Below are positions 43,817-52,430 of a stretch of DNA of 64,000 nucleotides, piece by piece. The notes beneath the pieces are model-generated. The model was not told the origin of the DNA, made no database searches, and saw only the letters and a list, made by a program, of their open reading frames with translations. Source of the stretch: Chitinivorax sp. PXF-14 (lineage in GTDB: Bacteria > Pseudomonadota > Gammaproteobacteria > Burkholderiales > SCOH01); NCBI RefSeq assembly GCF_040812015.1, contig NZ_JBFNXJ010000001.1, positions 186,001 through 250,000 of the forward strand, in the 5' to 3' direction. The position numbers were made by a program, and so were the translations under genes. Each line of letters starts with the position of its first letter. Position 1 is the first letter of the stretch.

Positions 43817-44209
43817 ATGAAGACGGGGTCGTCGACTTCGTTCGAGCATGCGGCGCTGGCTGCCGCGCTGACCTATCGGCTGTCGTCGCCGGGCCACCTG
43901 CTGCATGGCCTGCTCGACTGGCTGCCGCATGTGCACCGCGTCTACCGCCTGCATCTGGCCGATGGCGACATGTGCCTCAACGTGCTCGTCGATGGCGATT
44001 GCTATGTGGTGCATGACGAGACGAATCGCTTCAAGCATGCCTACATCACGCTGCTCGACACCCACGACGGCCATTGCAGCTATGTGATTGCGCATTCGCG
44101 GCGCGAGGTCAGCTACCACTGGGATCATGGCGAGCTGACGCTGCAGGCTCAGGGCGACCCGGCCCTGCGCTGCCGCATCATCGACGAGCGGCGCCCGGCC
44201 GCCGGCTGA
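43817..44209 (+). CDS. Hypothetical protein (130 residues)
   Basis: Soluble protein without signal peptide, rich in His and aromatic residues (WLPHVHRVYRLHLADGD, HDGHCSYVIAHS). Its beta-strand pattern suggests a small barrel or sandwich. The N-terminal half is helical. No family is recognised. The ATG at 43817 is preceded by AAAGGG (43800-43806) within spacing range. Codon use matches the neighbours, so it is probably a real gene. Confidence 0.65.
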   Translation: MKTGSSTSFEHAALAAALTYRLSSPGHLLHGLLDWLPHVHRVYRLHLADGDMCLNVLVDGDCYVVHDETNRFKHAYITLLDTHDGHCSYVIAHSRREVSYHWDHGELTLQAQGDPALRCRIIDERRPAAG

Positions 44210-44278
44210 CACCGGCAAATTTTGCTGGCCCCCGGCAATTTTGTGCCGGCCTAGGGTGGCCACCATTGCCGGGGCCAC

Positions 44279-44311
44279 AAAAAAAACGGCAACGGACCGA
44301 GCCGTTGCCGT
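44279..44311 (-). terminator. Intrinsic terminator reading leftward
   Basis: On the minus strand ACGGCAACGG pairs perfectly with CCGTTGCCGT (44302-44311 and 44286-44295) around a six-base loop, followed by eight T (A run at 44279-44286 on plus). It ends transcripts from the LysR gene side. Confidence 0.88.
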
Positions 44312-44488
44312 ACGAGGTGCCCCAACCTCGCAAACAGTCTGTGCCGGCCGCCGCGAGAGCGGCGGCGTGGCTGCCAGGCTTGCCTTGATCTCTCCGCAAG
44401 TTCCACGCCAGCGATGGCCAAGTCGCTGTTTCTACTTCTTTATTCCACAGAAAATATATTCGTTGTGTAAAGCGGGCCGACACCGGAT
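44312..44488 (-). other. Structured 3' region downstream of the LysR gene
   Basis: Between the LysR stop and the leftward terminator the minus strand holds a GC-rich hairpin (GCCGCCG/CGGCGGC near 44345-44370) and a second one (CGAGGT/ACCTCG near 44315-44332), then the terminator. An AT-rich patch near 44435-44465 could be a promoter. A long 3' UTR or a small RNA is possible. Confidence 0.3.
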
Positions 44489-45379
44489 TTAAGGCGTGGC
44501 CGGGCCTTCGCGGCGGCCCTCGTCGCCGAGCCACTGGCGCAAGGCCGCGAGCTTGGGGTGCTCCGCCTGTGCCGGGCGGCAGGCGAGGTAATAGCCCAGC
44601 CCCTTGTCCAGCACCAGCGGGAACGGCGCCACCAGCCGCCCGGCGGCGAGATCGTCGGCACATAGCGCGAGATCCCCTATGGCCACGCCATAGCCCTGCG
44701 CTGCTGCATTCATGGCCTGGTCCAGCGTGTCGAACGATTGCCCGCGCGCCACGTCGATCGAGTCGGCGCCGGCCAGCGTCAGCCAGTTGCGCCAGTCGAC
44801 ATGATCTTCGCTTGGGTGCAGCAGCGTCTCGCCGGCGAGCTCTGTGGGCTGGCGCAGGCGCGCGGCGACGGCCGGCGAGCACAGCGGCGTCATGCGCTCG
44901 GCGAACAGGCGGGTGAGGTGCATGCCACGCCAGTCGCCGCTGCCGTAGAGGATGCAGGCGTCGAAATCCTCGCGATCGAAATCGACTTCGTTCTTCCACG
45001 CCGCAGTCATGCGGATCTGGTATTGCGGCCAGGCCGCCTGGAAGCGTTCCAGCCGGGGCAGGAACCAGCGGATAGCGAAGCTCGGCGGGAGCCGGAACTT
45101 GATGTCGTTGCATTGCGCGGCCAGCTGGGCCGAGGCCTCAGCCAGGCGGGCGAAGCCTTCGCGCACGCCGGGCAGCAGTGCGCTGCCCTCGGCTGTCAGT
45201 GCCAGGCCGCGGGCACGGCGCAGGAACAGCGGTACGCCGTAGTGCGCCTCGAGCATCCTGATCTGGCGGCTCACCGCGCCTTGCGTCACGTGCAGCTCGT
45301 CGGCGGCGCGGGTCAGGTTGAGGTGGCGCGCGGCAACTTCGAATACCTGCAGCGCATTGAGGGGCGGGAGACGTGACAT
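44489..45379 (-). CDS. LysR family transcriptional regulator (GcvA-like)
   Basis: Regulator of 296 residues. The N-terminal winged helix (LNALQVFEVAARHLNLTRAA, then LHVTQGAVSRQIRMLE) is the LysR DNA-binding domain, and the rest is the periplasmic-binding-like effector domain. The start MSRLPPLNALQVFE and the motif HPKLAALRQWL near the end are typical of the GcvA subgroup. It is divergent from the amino-acid-binding protein gene and probably regulates it through the dyad at 45387-45411. The effector is unknown, perhaps an amino acid. Confidence 0.92.
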   Translation of the reverse strand: MSRLPPLNALQVFEVAARHLNLTRAADELHVTQGAVSRQIRMLEAHYGVPLFLRRARGLALTAEGSALLPGVREGFARLAEASAQLAAQCNDIKFRLPPSFAIRWFLPRLERFQAAWPQYQIRMTAAWKNEVDFDREDFDACILYGSGDWRGMHLTRLFAERMTPLCSPAVAARLRQPTELAGETLLHPSEDHVDWRNWLTLAGADSIDVARGQSFDTLDQAMNAAAQGYGVAIGDLALCADDLAAGRLVAPFPLVLDKGLGYYLACRPAQAEHPKLAALRQWLGDEGRREGPATP

Positions 45380-45386
45380 CTTGCAT

Positions 45387-45411
45387 TAGCCAATAGTTTT
45401 TCTCATGGCTA
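45387..45411. promoter_or_regulatory. Candidate LysR operator dyad
   Basis: TAGCCA (45387-45392) and TGGCTA (45406-45411) form an inverted repeat with 13 bases between. It lies eight bases before the LysR start and about 150 bases before the binding-protein gene, the usual place for an autoregulatory LysR site. Confidence 0.55.
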
Positions 45412-45560
45412 GTATGCCGATAAATCGATGGTGCGGGTAGCCGGCCATGGCTAGGATTTGTCGATGGATTCGGCGTTCTGCCGGGGCCTGTCAAGGCATG
45501 ACATATTTTAAGGGCTGGCAAGCGGCGCTGACGGCGTGCGCAGCATCGAAGGAGAGATTG

Positions 45561-46343
45561 ATGAAGCAAGTTGCACTGGTGGCTGCGCTGGTTCTGTCGG
45601 CGTTTGGCGCAGCGACGGCTCAGGCCAAGGAATGGAAGACCATCCGTATCGGGCTGGAGGCCGCCTACAAGCCGTTCACCTACAAGACGCCGGACGGCAA
45701 GCTGGCCGGTTTCGACATCGATATTGCCAATGCCCTGTGCGCGCAGATGAAGGCCCGCTGCAGCTTTGTCGAGCAGGATTGGGACGGCATCGTGCCGGCG
45801 CTCAACGCGCGCAAGTACGATGTGATCATCTCGTCGATGACGATTACCGACGAGCGCCGCAAATCGGTCGAATTCACCGACAAATACTATGAAGCGCCGT
45901 CGCGCCTCGTTGCCAAGTCAGCCACCCATCTCGCCGGCACGGCCGACAGCCTGAAGGGCAAGAAGATCGGCGTGCTGCGTGCCTCGACCGAGGAAGAGTA
46001 CGCGCAGGACGTCTACACCAAGGCCGGCGCCACGGTGGTGCCCTACAACTCGCAGAACGAGGCTTTCCTCGACCTGACCAGCGCGCGGCTCGACGCCACA
46101 CTGGTGAACAGCGTGGTGGGCCGCACCGATTTCCTCGACACGGCGGCAGGCAGGGGCTACGAGTTCGTCGGCCCGGTGCTCGACGACCCGAAATACTTCG
46201 GCCACGGTGCCGGCATCGCGCTGCGCAAGGCCGATGCCGACCTGCGCGACCAGTTCAACGCCGCGCTCAAGGCCATCCGCGCCAACGGCGTCTACAAGAC
46301 CGTGCAGGCCAAGTACTTCAACTTCGACATCTACGGCAAATAA
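45561..46343 (+). CDS. Amino-acid ABC transporter substrate-binding protein (ArgT/HisJ-like)
   Basis: Periplasmic binding protein of 260 residues with a Sec signal peptide (MKQVALVAALVLSAFGA, cleavage after AQA). The mature part begins with IRIGLEAAYKPFTYK and has GFDIDIANALCAQM and ISSMTITDERRKSVEFTDKY, the solute-binding family 3 signature. It most resembles Lys/Arg/Orn- or His-binding proteins. GGAGAG precedes the ATG. No permease or ATPase gene is nearby, so it must use transporters encoded elsewhere or have a sensing role. It is followed 46 bases later by a PLP racemase-like gene. Confidence 0.92.
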   Translation: MKQVALVAALVLSAFGAATAQAKEWKTIRIGLEAAYKPFTYKTPDGKLAGFDIDIANALCAQMKARCSFVEQDWDGIVPALNARKYDVIISSMTITDERRKSVEFTDKYYEAPSRLVAKSATHLAGTADSLKGKKIGVLRASTEEEYAQDVYTKAGATVVPYNSQNEAFLDLTSARLDATLVNSVVGRTDFLDTAAGRGYEFVGPVLDDPKYFGHGAGIALRKADADLRDQFNAALKAIRANGVYKTVQAKYFNFDIYGK

Positions 46344-46389
46344 GCGGGGCAGCGGCGGGCTGGCCCCGCCGCACCCGTGCGAGCTCATC

Positions 46390-47499
46390 ATGATCGGCGC
46401 CCATATCGACATCCATCTCGACCGCATCGAGCACAATGCCCGCGTGCTGGTCGAGGCCTGCCAGGCGGCGGGCATCGCGGTGGCTGGCGTGACCAAATCC
46501 ACCTGCGGCTCGCCCCGCGTGGCGCAGGCCATGGTGCGCGGCGGCGTCGCGCAGATCGCCGATTCGCGGCTCGACAACCTGGCCCGGCTGCGCCGTGCTG
46601 GCGTGACCGCGCCCTTGCTGCTGCTGCGCGCGCCGTCACCGCTCGAAGTCGAGGCGGTGCTGCGCCACGCCGACATCAGCCTGCAATCCGAGCTGTCGAC
46701 GCTGCGCCTGTTGTCGCAGCGGGCGGTGGCGGCGGGCATCGAGCACGACGTGATCCTGATGATCGAATTGGGTGACCTGCGCGAAGGCATCATGCCAGCC
46801 GACGTCATGGCCCATGTCGAACAGGTGCTGGCGCTGCCGGGCTTGCATCTGTTGGGGCTCGGCGCCAACCTGGCCTGCGTCAGCGGCATCCAGCCGACGG
46901 TGGACAACCTCGGCAGCCTGGCGCATCTGGCCGCCGAGGCGCGGCGCCGCTTCGGCATCGCACTGCCGCTGGTGTCGGGCGGCAACACCTTTTCGCTGCC
47001 CTTGCTCGAACAGGGGCTGATGCCGGCCGGCATCAACCACCTGCGGCTCGGCGCCAGCATCATGATGGCCGAGTCGCCGACGCCGCCGGGCCTGGCGGCG
47101 CGCCTGCGCAAGGATGCCTTCGTCGTGCGCGCGCCGGTGATCGAGGCCAAGATCAAGCCGGGCCGGCCCTACGGCGTGGCCGGCGAGAACGCCTTTGGCG
47201 TACGGCCGGATTTCGGCCACCTGCCGGACCGGCCATCGCGCCGGCTGATCCTCGCCATCGGCCGCGAGGATGTCCTGCCGCCGGGCCTGTCACCGCTGGA
47301 CGCGCGGCTCAGCATCGTCGGCGCCAGCAGCGACCACCTGGTGCTCGACGCCGGCGACAGCACCGACACCTATGGGCTCGGCGCGGAGATCGGCTTCACT
47401 GTCGATTATGGCGCCCTGTTGATGGCGATGACCTCACCCTACGTCGGCAAGCGTTATCGCGCCGGCCGCCCGGCGGCACCGGGCGGGGGCGCGCCATGA
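46390..47499 (+). CDS. PLP-dependent alanine/ornithine racemase-like enzyme
   Basis: Protein of 369 residues with the alanine-racemase N-terminal TIM-barrel fold. It begins GAHIDIHLDRIEHNARVL, has the PLP lysine in VAGVTKSTCG (Lys36) and a phosphate-binding pattern late in the barrel (LRLGASIMM). The short C-terminus and the segment RGGVAQIADSRLDNLARLR resemble the YhfX/ornithine-racemase group rather than classical Alr. Amino-acid racemisation, perhaps of ornithine or lysine, would fit the basic-amino-acid-binding protein upstream. Overlaps the exporter gene by four bases (ATGA). Confidence 0.82.
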   Translation: MIGAHIDIHLDRIEHNARVLVEACQAAGIAVAGVTKSTCGSPRVAQAMVRGGVAQIADSRLDNLARLRRAGVTAPLLLLRAPSPLEVEAVLRHADISLQSELSTLRLLSQRAVAAGIEHDVILMIELGDLREGIMPADVMAHVEQVLALPGLHLLGLGANLACVSGIQPTVDNLGSLAHLAAEARRRFGIALPLVSGGNTFSLPLLEQGLMPAGINHLRLGASIMMAESPTPPGLAARLRKDAFVVRAPVIEAKIKPGRPYGVAGENAFGVRPDFGHLPDRPSRRLILAIGREDVLPPGLSPLDARLSIVGASSDHLVLDAGDSTDTYGLGAEIGFTVDYGALLMAMTSPYVGKRYRAGRPAAPGGGAP

Positions 47500-48413
47500 A
47501 CGGGCTTACTTTGCCCCAACGCCTGCGCCGGCGCTGGGATGCGCTGCCCGGCAACACGCGCGGCCTGATCTGGGTGGCGCTGGCGATGATCGCCTATACC
47601 GCGATGAATATGTGCCTCAAGCGGCTCGGGACGGAGCTCAGCGAGTTGCAGTCGCTGTTCCTGCGCGCAGTGGCCGTGCTGGCGCTGCTTGCGCCGCTGG
47701 CCGTGCGTGGGCGCGGTGCCGGCCTCTATTCGCGCAAGCCCGGCCTGCATCTGGCGCGCGTGGTGCTGACCGCCGGCGCGGGGCTCGCCAGCACCTATGC
47801 GGTGAACCGGCTGCCGCTCGCGCAGTCGACGGTGTTCTCGCTGACCATCCCCTTGATGCTGATCCCGCTTGGCCTTGTGTTCCTGCGCGAGAGCGTGCGG
47901 CCGTTGCGCTGGCTCGGCGTGCTCACCGGCTTCGGTGGCGTGTGGCTGATCGCTCAGCCGCAGGGCGGCGACTTCAGCCCGGCCATGGCGGTGGCGCTGC
48001 TTGGCGCCTTCATCGAGGCGCTGCTCGGCGTGGCGCTGAAGAAGGGCGCCGAGAGCGAGACCGCGCTGGCGATGATCTTCTGGTCGTATTGCGGGCAGGC
48101 GCTGCTGTTTGGCGGCTTGGGCGGTGCCGCGTTGCCGCCGCTGTCGCCCGAGGCCTGGCTGCTGGTGCTGGCGATGGGCGGCTTTTCGTTGCTGACCGGC
48201 TGGCTGTTCGTGCTCGGCTATCGGGCAGGGGAGGCCAGCGCCGTCGAGCCGGGCAGCTTCAGCATGCTGATCTTCGGCGCGCTCGGTGGGCACTGGTTGT
48301 TCGGCGAGGCGCTCGACCCGATGCTGTGGGCCGGCGGCGCCGTGCTGCTCGCGGGCCTCGTGCTGGTGGCCTGGGAGCCCCGCCCGGCGCGGCTCTGCGA
48401 TGCGCCCCGCTAG
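47496..48413 (+). CDS. EamA/DMT-family transporter
   Basis: Inner-membrane protein of 305 residues with about ten transmembrane helices in two EamA repeats (the first from GLIWVALAMIAYTAMNM, the second from FSPAMAVALLGAFIEALL). The family exports amino acids, metabolites and drugs. Its ATGA overlap with the racemase-like gene indicates translational coupling. Together with the binding protein and LysR it suggests a small amino-acid handling unit. Confidence 0.92.
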   Translation: MNGLTLPQRLRRRWDALPGNTRGLIWVALAMIAYTAMNMCLKRLGTELSELQSLFLRAVAVLALLAPLAVRGRGAGLYSRKPGLHLARVVLTAGAGLASTYAVNRLPLAQSTVFSLTIPLMLIPLGLVFLRESVRPLRWLGVLTGFGGVWLIAQPQGGDFSPAMAVALLGAFIEALLGVALKKGAESETALAMIFWSYCGQALLFGGLGGAALPPLSPEAWLLVLAMGGFSLLTGWLFVLGYRAGEASAVEPGSFSMLIFGALGGHWLFGEALDPMLWAGGAVLLAGLVLVAWEPRPARLCDAPR

Positions 48414-48416
48414 CCC

Positions 48417-49046
48417 TTACCAGGCCAGCACGCGCGACACGCGCTTGCCGTGGTCGTCGAAGCTGCACTTGTGGCGGCGCGGCGCGCCGGACTTGAGTTC
48501 GATCAGCGTGCCGTGCTTGTCCATGTGGGCCAGCCAGGTGATGCGCTTGCGGCCGTCGAGGTCGATCAGCGCATATTCGTTGTAAGCGCCGTACAGCGGC
48601 GAAGCGCAGCGGGCGTGGGCGACATTCTGCGGCGGCAAGGGGATGTCGAGCTCGCTGTGCACCTGGTAGCGATAGCGCCCGCCGCCTAGCGATTTGATCG
48701 GCTTGGCCACGATCAGCCGGCCTTGCCCTTCCTTGTCGACTCGCCAGAAGTCCATGCCGCCGGCCTGGGTGGGCGTGATCGGCAGGCCCACGCGCCAGCC
48801 ATAGGCCACCAGGCTGGGCAGGGCATCGCCGCGTACCAGCGTGGTTCCGACCAGGGTTTCGTTGGCCAGCGGGTTGGCGGGTGTTGCCGCGCTGGCTGAC
48901 GCGGTGGCTGCCTGCTCGGCAGGAGCCGCGCTGCTGGCGGGTGTGGCCGGTGCGGCAGCGGTATTGACGGCAGGGCCGGTGGGGGCCACGCTGCAGGCGG
49001 CAAGCAGGACGGCGAAGCCGAGTGGGGCGAGTGACTGGATCGACAC
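48417..49046 (-). CDS. Hypothetical lipoprotein
   Basis: Protein of 209 residues. The GTG at 49046 has GGGAG eight bases upstream and opens a lipoprotein signal ending LLAACS (Cys near 19). An Ala/Pro/Thr-rich linker follows (about 22-60). The C-terminal 150 residues are beta-rich (RYRYQVHSELDIPLPPQNVA) and contain two Cys, one near each end of the segment HARCASPLYGAYNEYALIDL to RRHKCSFD. A longer frame to 49226 is possible but runs through a 15-bp tandem repeat and is rejected. Family not recognised. Confidence 0.75.
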   Translation of the reverse strand: MSIQSLAPLGFAVLLAACSVAPTGPAVNTAAAPATPASSAAPAEQAATASASAATPANPLANETLVGTTLVRGDALPSLVAYGWRVGLPITPTQAGGMDFWRVDKEGQGRLIVAKPIKSLGGGRYRYQVHSELDIPLPPQNVAHARCASPLYGAYNEYALIDLDGRKRITWLAHMDKHGTLIELKSGAPRRHKCSFDDHGKRVSRVLAW

Positions 49047-49068
49047 GTTGAGGCTCCCTCTATTCAGT

Positions 49069-49141
49069 GGTGGCAGGCCGGGCCACGGCAGGCCGAGCCA
49101 CGACAGGCCGGGCCGCGACAGGCCGGGCTGCGACAGGCAAA
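49069..49141 (+). repeat. 15-bp tandem repeat
   Basis: Four full units and one partial unit of GCCACGACAGGCCGG-like sequence (49082-49096, 49097-49111, 49112-49126, 49127-49141), differing by one to three bases each. They lie in the 127-base gap between the hypothetical lipoprotein start and the pal terminator. Confidence 0.85.
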
Positions 49142-49173
49142 CCCGGCGTGCCGCTGCGCTACCTGACGCACGT

Positions 49174-49204
49174 AAAAAAGCCCGCCGGACGGGGGCCGGC
49201 GGGC
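49174..49204 (-). terminator. Intrinsic terminator of pal
   Basis: On the minus strand GCCCGCCGG pairs with CCGGCGGGC around a seven-base loop and is followed by six T (A run 49174-49179 on plus). It lies 50 bases after the pal stop. Confidence 0.9.
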
Positions 49205-49253
49205 GAGCGCCCCAGGCGGGGGTCACCCACCTGGAGTTTGACCACCCGGTAAA

Positions 49254-49799
49254 TTACTTCTTGTCGCCTGGATAGGCGATGTCGGCCCGGCGGTTTTCCG
49301 CCCAGGCGGCTTCGTCGTGGCCTTCCGCGCGCGGCTTTTCCTTGCCCCAGCTGATGGTCTCGATCTGGCTTTCCCCTACCCCATTGACCGTCATCAGCTT
49401 CTTCACCGCTTCTGCGCGTTTCTGGCCCAGCGCCAGGTTGTACTCGCGGCTGCCGCGCTCATCCGCATTGCCTTCCACCTTGACCTTGATGTTGCGGTTG
49501 TCGTTCAGGTACTTGGCATGGTTGTCGACGATGGCGCGGTATTGGTCTGCCACGTTGTAGTGGTCGAATTCGAAATACACGCTGCGCTTCTGCGACAGCG
49601 GGTTGGCCGGGTCGAGATAGGGCGGCAGGGCATTGGCGTTGAGCTTGGCGCTGTCGGCCGCGCTGGCTTGTGCTGCCGGCTGGGTGGCCTGCGTCGATGC
49701 CGCGGGCTTGGTCTGGACCGGGGCCGGTTGCGGTGCGGGCGTGCTGGCGCAGGCGCCGAGCAGGGCGGTCAGAACGACGCTGGTAGCAAGTTTTTTCAT
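49254..49799 (-). CDS. Peptidoglycan-associated lipoprotein Pal-like (OmpA C-terminal domain)
   Basis: Lipoprotein of 181 residues. The signal ends LLGACA (Cys near 17), followed by a Pro/Ala/Gln linker. Residues about 70-180 are the OmpA-like peptidoglycan-binding domain with VYFEFDHYNVADQYR and the motif NADERGSREYNLALGQKRA. It would anchor the outer membrane to the cell wall. tolB and ybgF are not next to it here, so it may be a second Pal-like protein rather than the Tol-Pal one. Confidence 0.92.
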   Translation of the reverse strand: MKKLATSVVLTALLGACASTPAPQPAPVQTKPAASTQATQPAAQASAADSAKLNANALPPYLDPANPLSQKRSVYFEFDHYNVADQYRAIVDNHAKYLNDNRNIKVKVEGNADERGSREYNLALGQKRAEAVKKLMTVNGVGESQIETISWGKEKPRAEGHDEAAWAENRRADIAYPGDKK

Positions 49800-49839
49800 T
49801 GTTAACCTCTCGTGGTCATGGAATCAGCACCTGTCGGCG

Positions 49840-50244
49840 CTAGTCTGCGCGGAGTGGAATGAACACCTCGTCGTCCCGCCGCTGCACCAGGATGGCCGCG
49901 ATGGCGGGAGGCCCGCCAAGCCGCTCCATCACATCGGCAGCCGAGGCCACGGTGCGGCCGTTGACGCGCCTCAACACGTCGCCCGGCTGAACCCCGGCCA
50001 GGCGCGCCGGGCCCGATACGCTGTGCACGAGCAGGCGCACCCCGTCGGGGCCGGCCGTTTCGCGCAGCACCAGGCCCCATTGCGTGAGTGCGGTCAGGTG
50101 CTCGTCGTGCATGGCTGGTTTTTCTGCCGGTGGGTGTTCGATCAGCGCACGCCAGTCGATACCGAGCAGCTGGATACAGACCACGGGCCCGACTGCCGCC
50201 GTGAGGGCGGCGCCCAAGGCGATCGCCCAGCGACGGTTCGGCAT
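49840..50244 (-). CDS. Membrane-anchored PDZ-domain protein
   Basis: Protein of 134 residues. A single hydrophobic segment (about 7-27, WAIALGAALTAAVGPVVCIQL) anchors it. The rest is a PDZ domain: LRETAGPDGVRLLVHSVSG, PARLAGVQPGDVLRRVNGRTV, ASAADVMERLGG. PDZ domains bind C-terminal tails of partner proteins; no protease domain is attached. It lies 40 bases upstream of pal on the same strand. Function unknown. Confidence 0.82.
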   Translation of the reverse strand: MPNRRWAIALGAALTAAVGPVVCIQLLGIDWRALIEHPPAEKPAMHDEHLTALTQWGLVLRETAGPDGVRLLVHSVSGPARLAGVQPGDVLRRVNGRTVASAADVMERLGGPPAIAAILVQRRDDEVFIPLRAD

Positions 50245-50337
50245 GAAGCGTTGGCTCCTAACTCCTGCGATAGCCCGATGATGCGCGGTGAAACTTAGAC
50301 GAAAATTAAAGATTCCAGGTAAGAAAGCCGGCGTGGC

Positions 50338-51666
50338 TCAGCGCGGTGAATTGGGCGCAGGCGGAAAGCTGACTGCCACCCGCAGGCCACCCAGCGGCGA
50401 CTGGCCCAGTGTCAACGCGGCGCCGTGGCGATCCGCGATGGCCTTGACGATGGCGAGCCCGAGCCCGCTGCCGGGCTCGACCGTGCCGGCCGGGCGGTAG
50501 AAGCGGTCGAAGATACGCGCGTGCTCGTCGCGGGCGATGCCAGGGCCGCTGTCGTCGAGTGTCAGCACGGCATGGCCGGCACCGAGCGCGACGCGCAGCG
50601 CTACGCTGCCACCCGCCGGGGTATAGCGGATGGCGTTGTCGAGCAGATTGCGCACCAGCACCGCCAGCGCGTCGGCATTGCCGGTGACGCGCGCGGCCGG
50701 GTCGAGCTCGCTCGACACCGCCACCTGCTTGCTGGCGGCCAGCGTGGCGGTGTCGGCCAGCGCCAGTGCAGCGCCCTCGATGAGCGCAGTACCGGCGGCC
50801 TGCGGCAGGGCCGTGGCGGCATCCTGGCGCGCGAGTTGCAGCAGTTGCTCGGTCAGCCGTACGGCGCGCTCGGTGCCGCTGACCAGGCGTTCCTGCGCCT
50901 GGGTGCGGGCGGCATCGTCCTTGGCGCGCGCCAACAGCTGCACCTGTAGTTTCAGCGCTGTCAGCGGTGAGCGCAGCTCGTGCGCGGCATCGGCCAGAAA
51001 GCGCTGCTGCCGCGCCAGCGAATCGCCCACGCGTGCCAGCAGCTGGTTGATCTCGGCCACCAGCGGCTTGATCTCGCGCGGCAGCGCGGCTGTGCTGACC
51101 GGTTCGAGCGAGTCGGGGCTGCGCTCGCTGAGCTCGGCCTGCACCCGCGCGAGCGGCTTCAGCGCGGCGGTCACCACCCACCAGGCGGCCATCAGCAGCA
51201 GCGCCGAGCCGAGCCAGATCGGCCACAGCGAGCGCAGCGCGATGCCGATCGCGCGGTCACGCCGGGCCTGCAGCTGCTGCGCCACCTGGATGACGCGATG
51301 ATGCGTGTGCACGGCGTAGACGCGCCATTCGCCGTTGAACAGCATGACGTTCGAATAACCGATCACCGATTGCTCGGGCAGCGTGCGGTGCGGGCGCGAC
51401 TGGTAGACCTTGACGCCGTCGTCACTCCAGATCTGGATCACGAAATCGAAGTTGTTGCCGCCTTCCTCGGCGTTGAGCTGTAGCGTGTCGAAGGCGCTGT
51501 CCTGCAGCGCCAGCGCCATCTGCTGCATGTGGTAGTCGAACAGTTTGTCGGCGGCGCTCAGCGAGGACTGGAACGCGGTGATGAACTGCGCCGAGGCCGA
51601 CGCCAGGATCAGCACGCCCAGCAACACCAGCAGGCGGATGCGCAGCGAGGCCATCATGCGCGTCAT
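50338..51666 (-). CDS. Sensor histidine kinase (QseC-like)
   Basis: Protein of 442 residues. Two transmembrane helices (about 10-30 and 143-167) flank a periplasmic sensor domain. A HAMP-like linker leads to the HisKA domain with the phospho-acceptor His229 (HELRSPLTALKLQ), then the N box NLLDNAIRYTP and G boxes DDSGPGIA and GSGLGLAIV. It resembles QseC/PmrB-type kinases. The ATG at 51666 overlaps the response-regulator stop by four bases (ATGA), so the two are one operon. The signal is unknown. Confidence 0.93.
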   Translation of the reverse strand: MTRMMASLRIRLLVLLGVLILASASAQFITAFQSSLSAADKLFDYHMQQMALALQDSAFDTLQLNAEEGGNNFDFVIQIWSDDGVKVYQSRPHRTLPEQSVIGYSNVMLFNGEWRVYAVHTHHRVIQVAQQLQARRDRAIGIALRSLWPIWLGSALLLMAAWWVVTAALKPLARVQAELSERSPDSLEPVSTAALPREIKPLVAEINQLLARVGDSLARQQRFLADAAHELRSPLTALKLQVQLLARAKDDAARTQAQERLVSGTERAVRLTEQLLQLARQDAATALPQAAGTALIEGAALALADTATLAASKQVAVSSELDPAARVTGNADALAVLVRNLLDNAIRYTPAGGSVALRVALGAGHAVLTLDDSGPGIARDEHARIFDRFYRPAGTVEPGSGLGLAIVKAIADRHGAALTLGQSPLGGLRVAVSFPPAPNSPR

Positions 51667-52322
51667 GGCTTGGCCGCCATGTAGCCGACGCCGCGCACGT
51701 TGACGATGAAATCCTGCCCCAGCTTCTTGCGGATGCCGTGGATGTAGACCTCGACCGCATTGCTCTCGACGTCGGGCAGGCCGCCGTACAGGTGCTGTTC
51801 GAGCTGGGCCTTGGAGAGGATGGCGCCGGGCCAGGCGATCAGCGCTTCGACGAGCGCCCATTCGCGCGCCGACAGCACCACCAGCTCGCTGTCGAGCAGG
51901 GCCTCGCGCCGCAGCGTGTTGAGGTAGAGCGGGCCGCGGCGGTAGCTCATTGCGCGCTGGCCGCCGGCACGCCGCAAGAGCGCTCGGATGCGTGCGCCGA
52001 GTTCGTCGAGATCGAAGGGTTTGACAAGGTAATCGTCGGCTCCGGCGTCGAGCCCCTGCACCCGTTGCTGCACCGTGTCGCGCGCGGTGATCACCAGTAA
52101 CGGCGTGCTGTCGCGCCGGCCGCGCAGGGCGCGCAGCACCTCGATGCCATCGCTGCCGGGCAGGCCCAGATCGAGCAGCACCAGATCGAAGCCGCGCGCC
52201 TGCAGCTCGGCGTCGGCCGCGTCGCCGCGGGTGTGCCAGGTCAGCGCGAAGCCTTCGTCTTCGAGTGCGCTGACGATGCTCTCGCCTATCATCCGGTCGT
52301 CTTCGACTAGCAGCAGTTTCAT
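51663..52322 (-). CDS. OmpR-family response regulator (QseB-like)
   Basis: Regulator of 219 residues. Receiver domain with acidic pocket (VEDD, Glu7/Asp8), phospho-acceptor Asp51 ([11 protein letters not shown]) and Lys near 101 (DYLVKPFD). The C-terminal winged helix ends with the typical IHGIRKKLG. It is the partner of the histidine kinase encoded directly downstream with overlapping codons. QseB-like by overall pattern. Confidence 0.94.
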   Translation of the reverse strand: MKLLLVEDDRMIGESIVSALEDEGFALTWHTRGDAADAELQARGFDLVLLDLGLPGSDGIEVLRALRGRRDSTPLLVITARDTVQQRVQGLDAGADDYLVKPFDLDELGARIRALLRRAGGQRAMSYRRGPLYLNTLRREALLDSELVVLSAREWALVEALIAWPGAILSKAQLEQHLYGGLPDVESNAVEVYIHGIRKKLGQDFIVNVRGVGYMAAKP

Positions 52323-52430
52323 GGGGCCCCCATCCTGATTGAGGCGCAGTCTATTACAGTCCGGCCCGGCTGGTCGCGGCGGCGTGCGATTCGGCTAAAA
52401 TGGGCGCCGCAACGATATGAGGAGTGCCAC

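Noticed and set aside
44178..45113. A 311-codon minus-strand frame overlapping the LysR gene
   Set aside because: Arg/Pro-rich sequence in a different frame from the clear LysR protein; a shadow.
48417..49226. Longer start for the hypothetical lipoprotein
   Set aside because: The extension would translate the 15-bp tandem repeat into a Pro/Gly/Leu repeat and bury the lipoprotein signal; the GTG at 49046 has a good ribosome-binding site.
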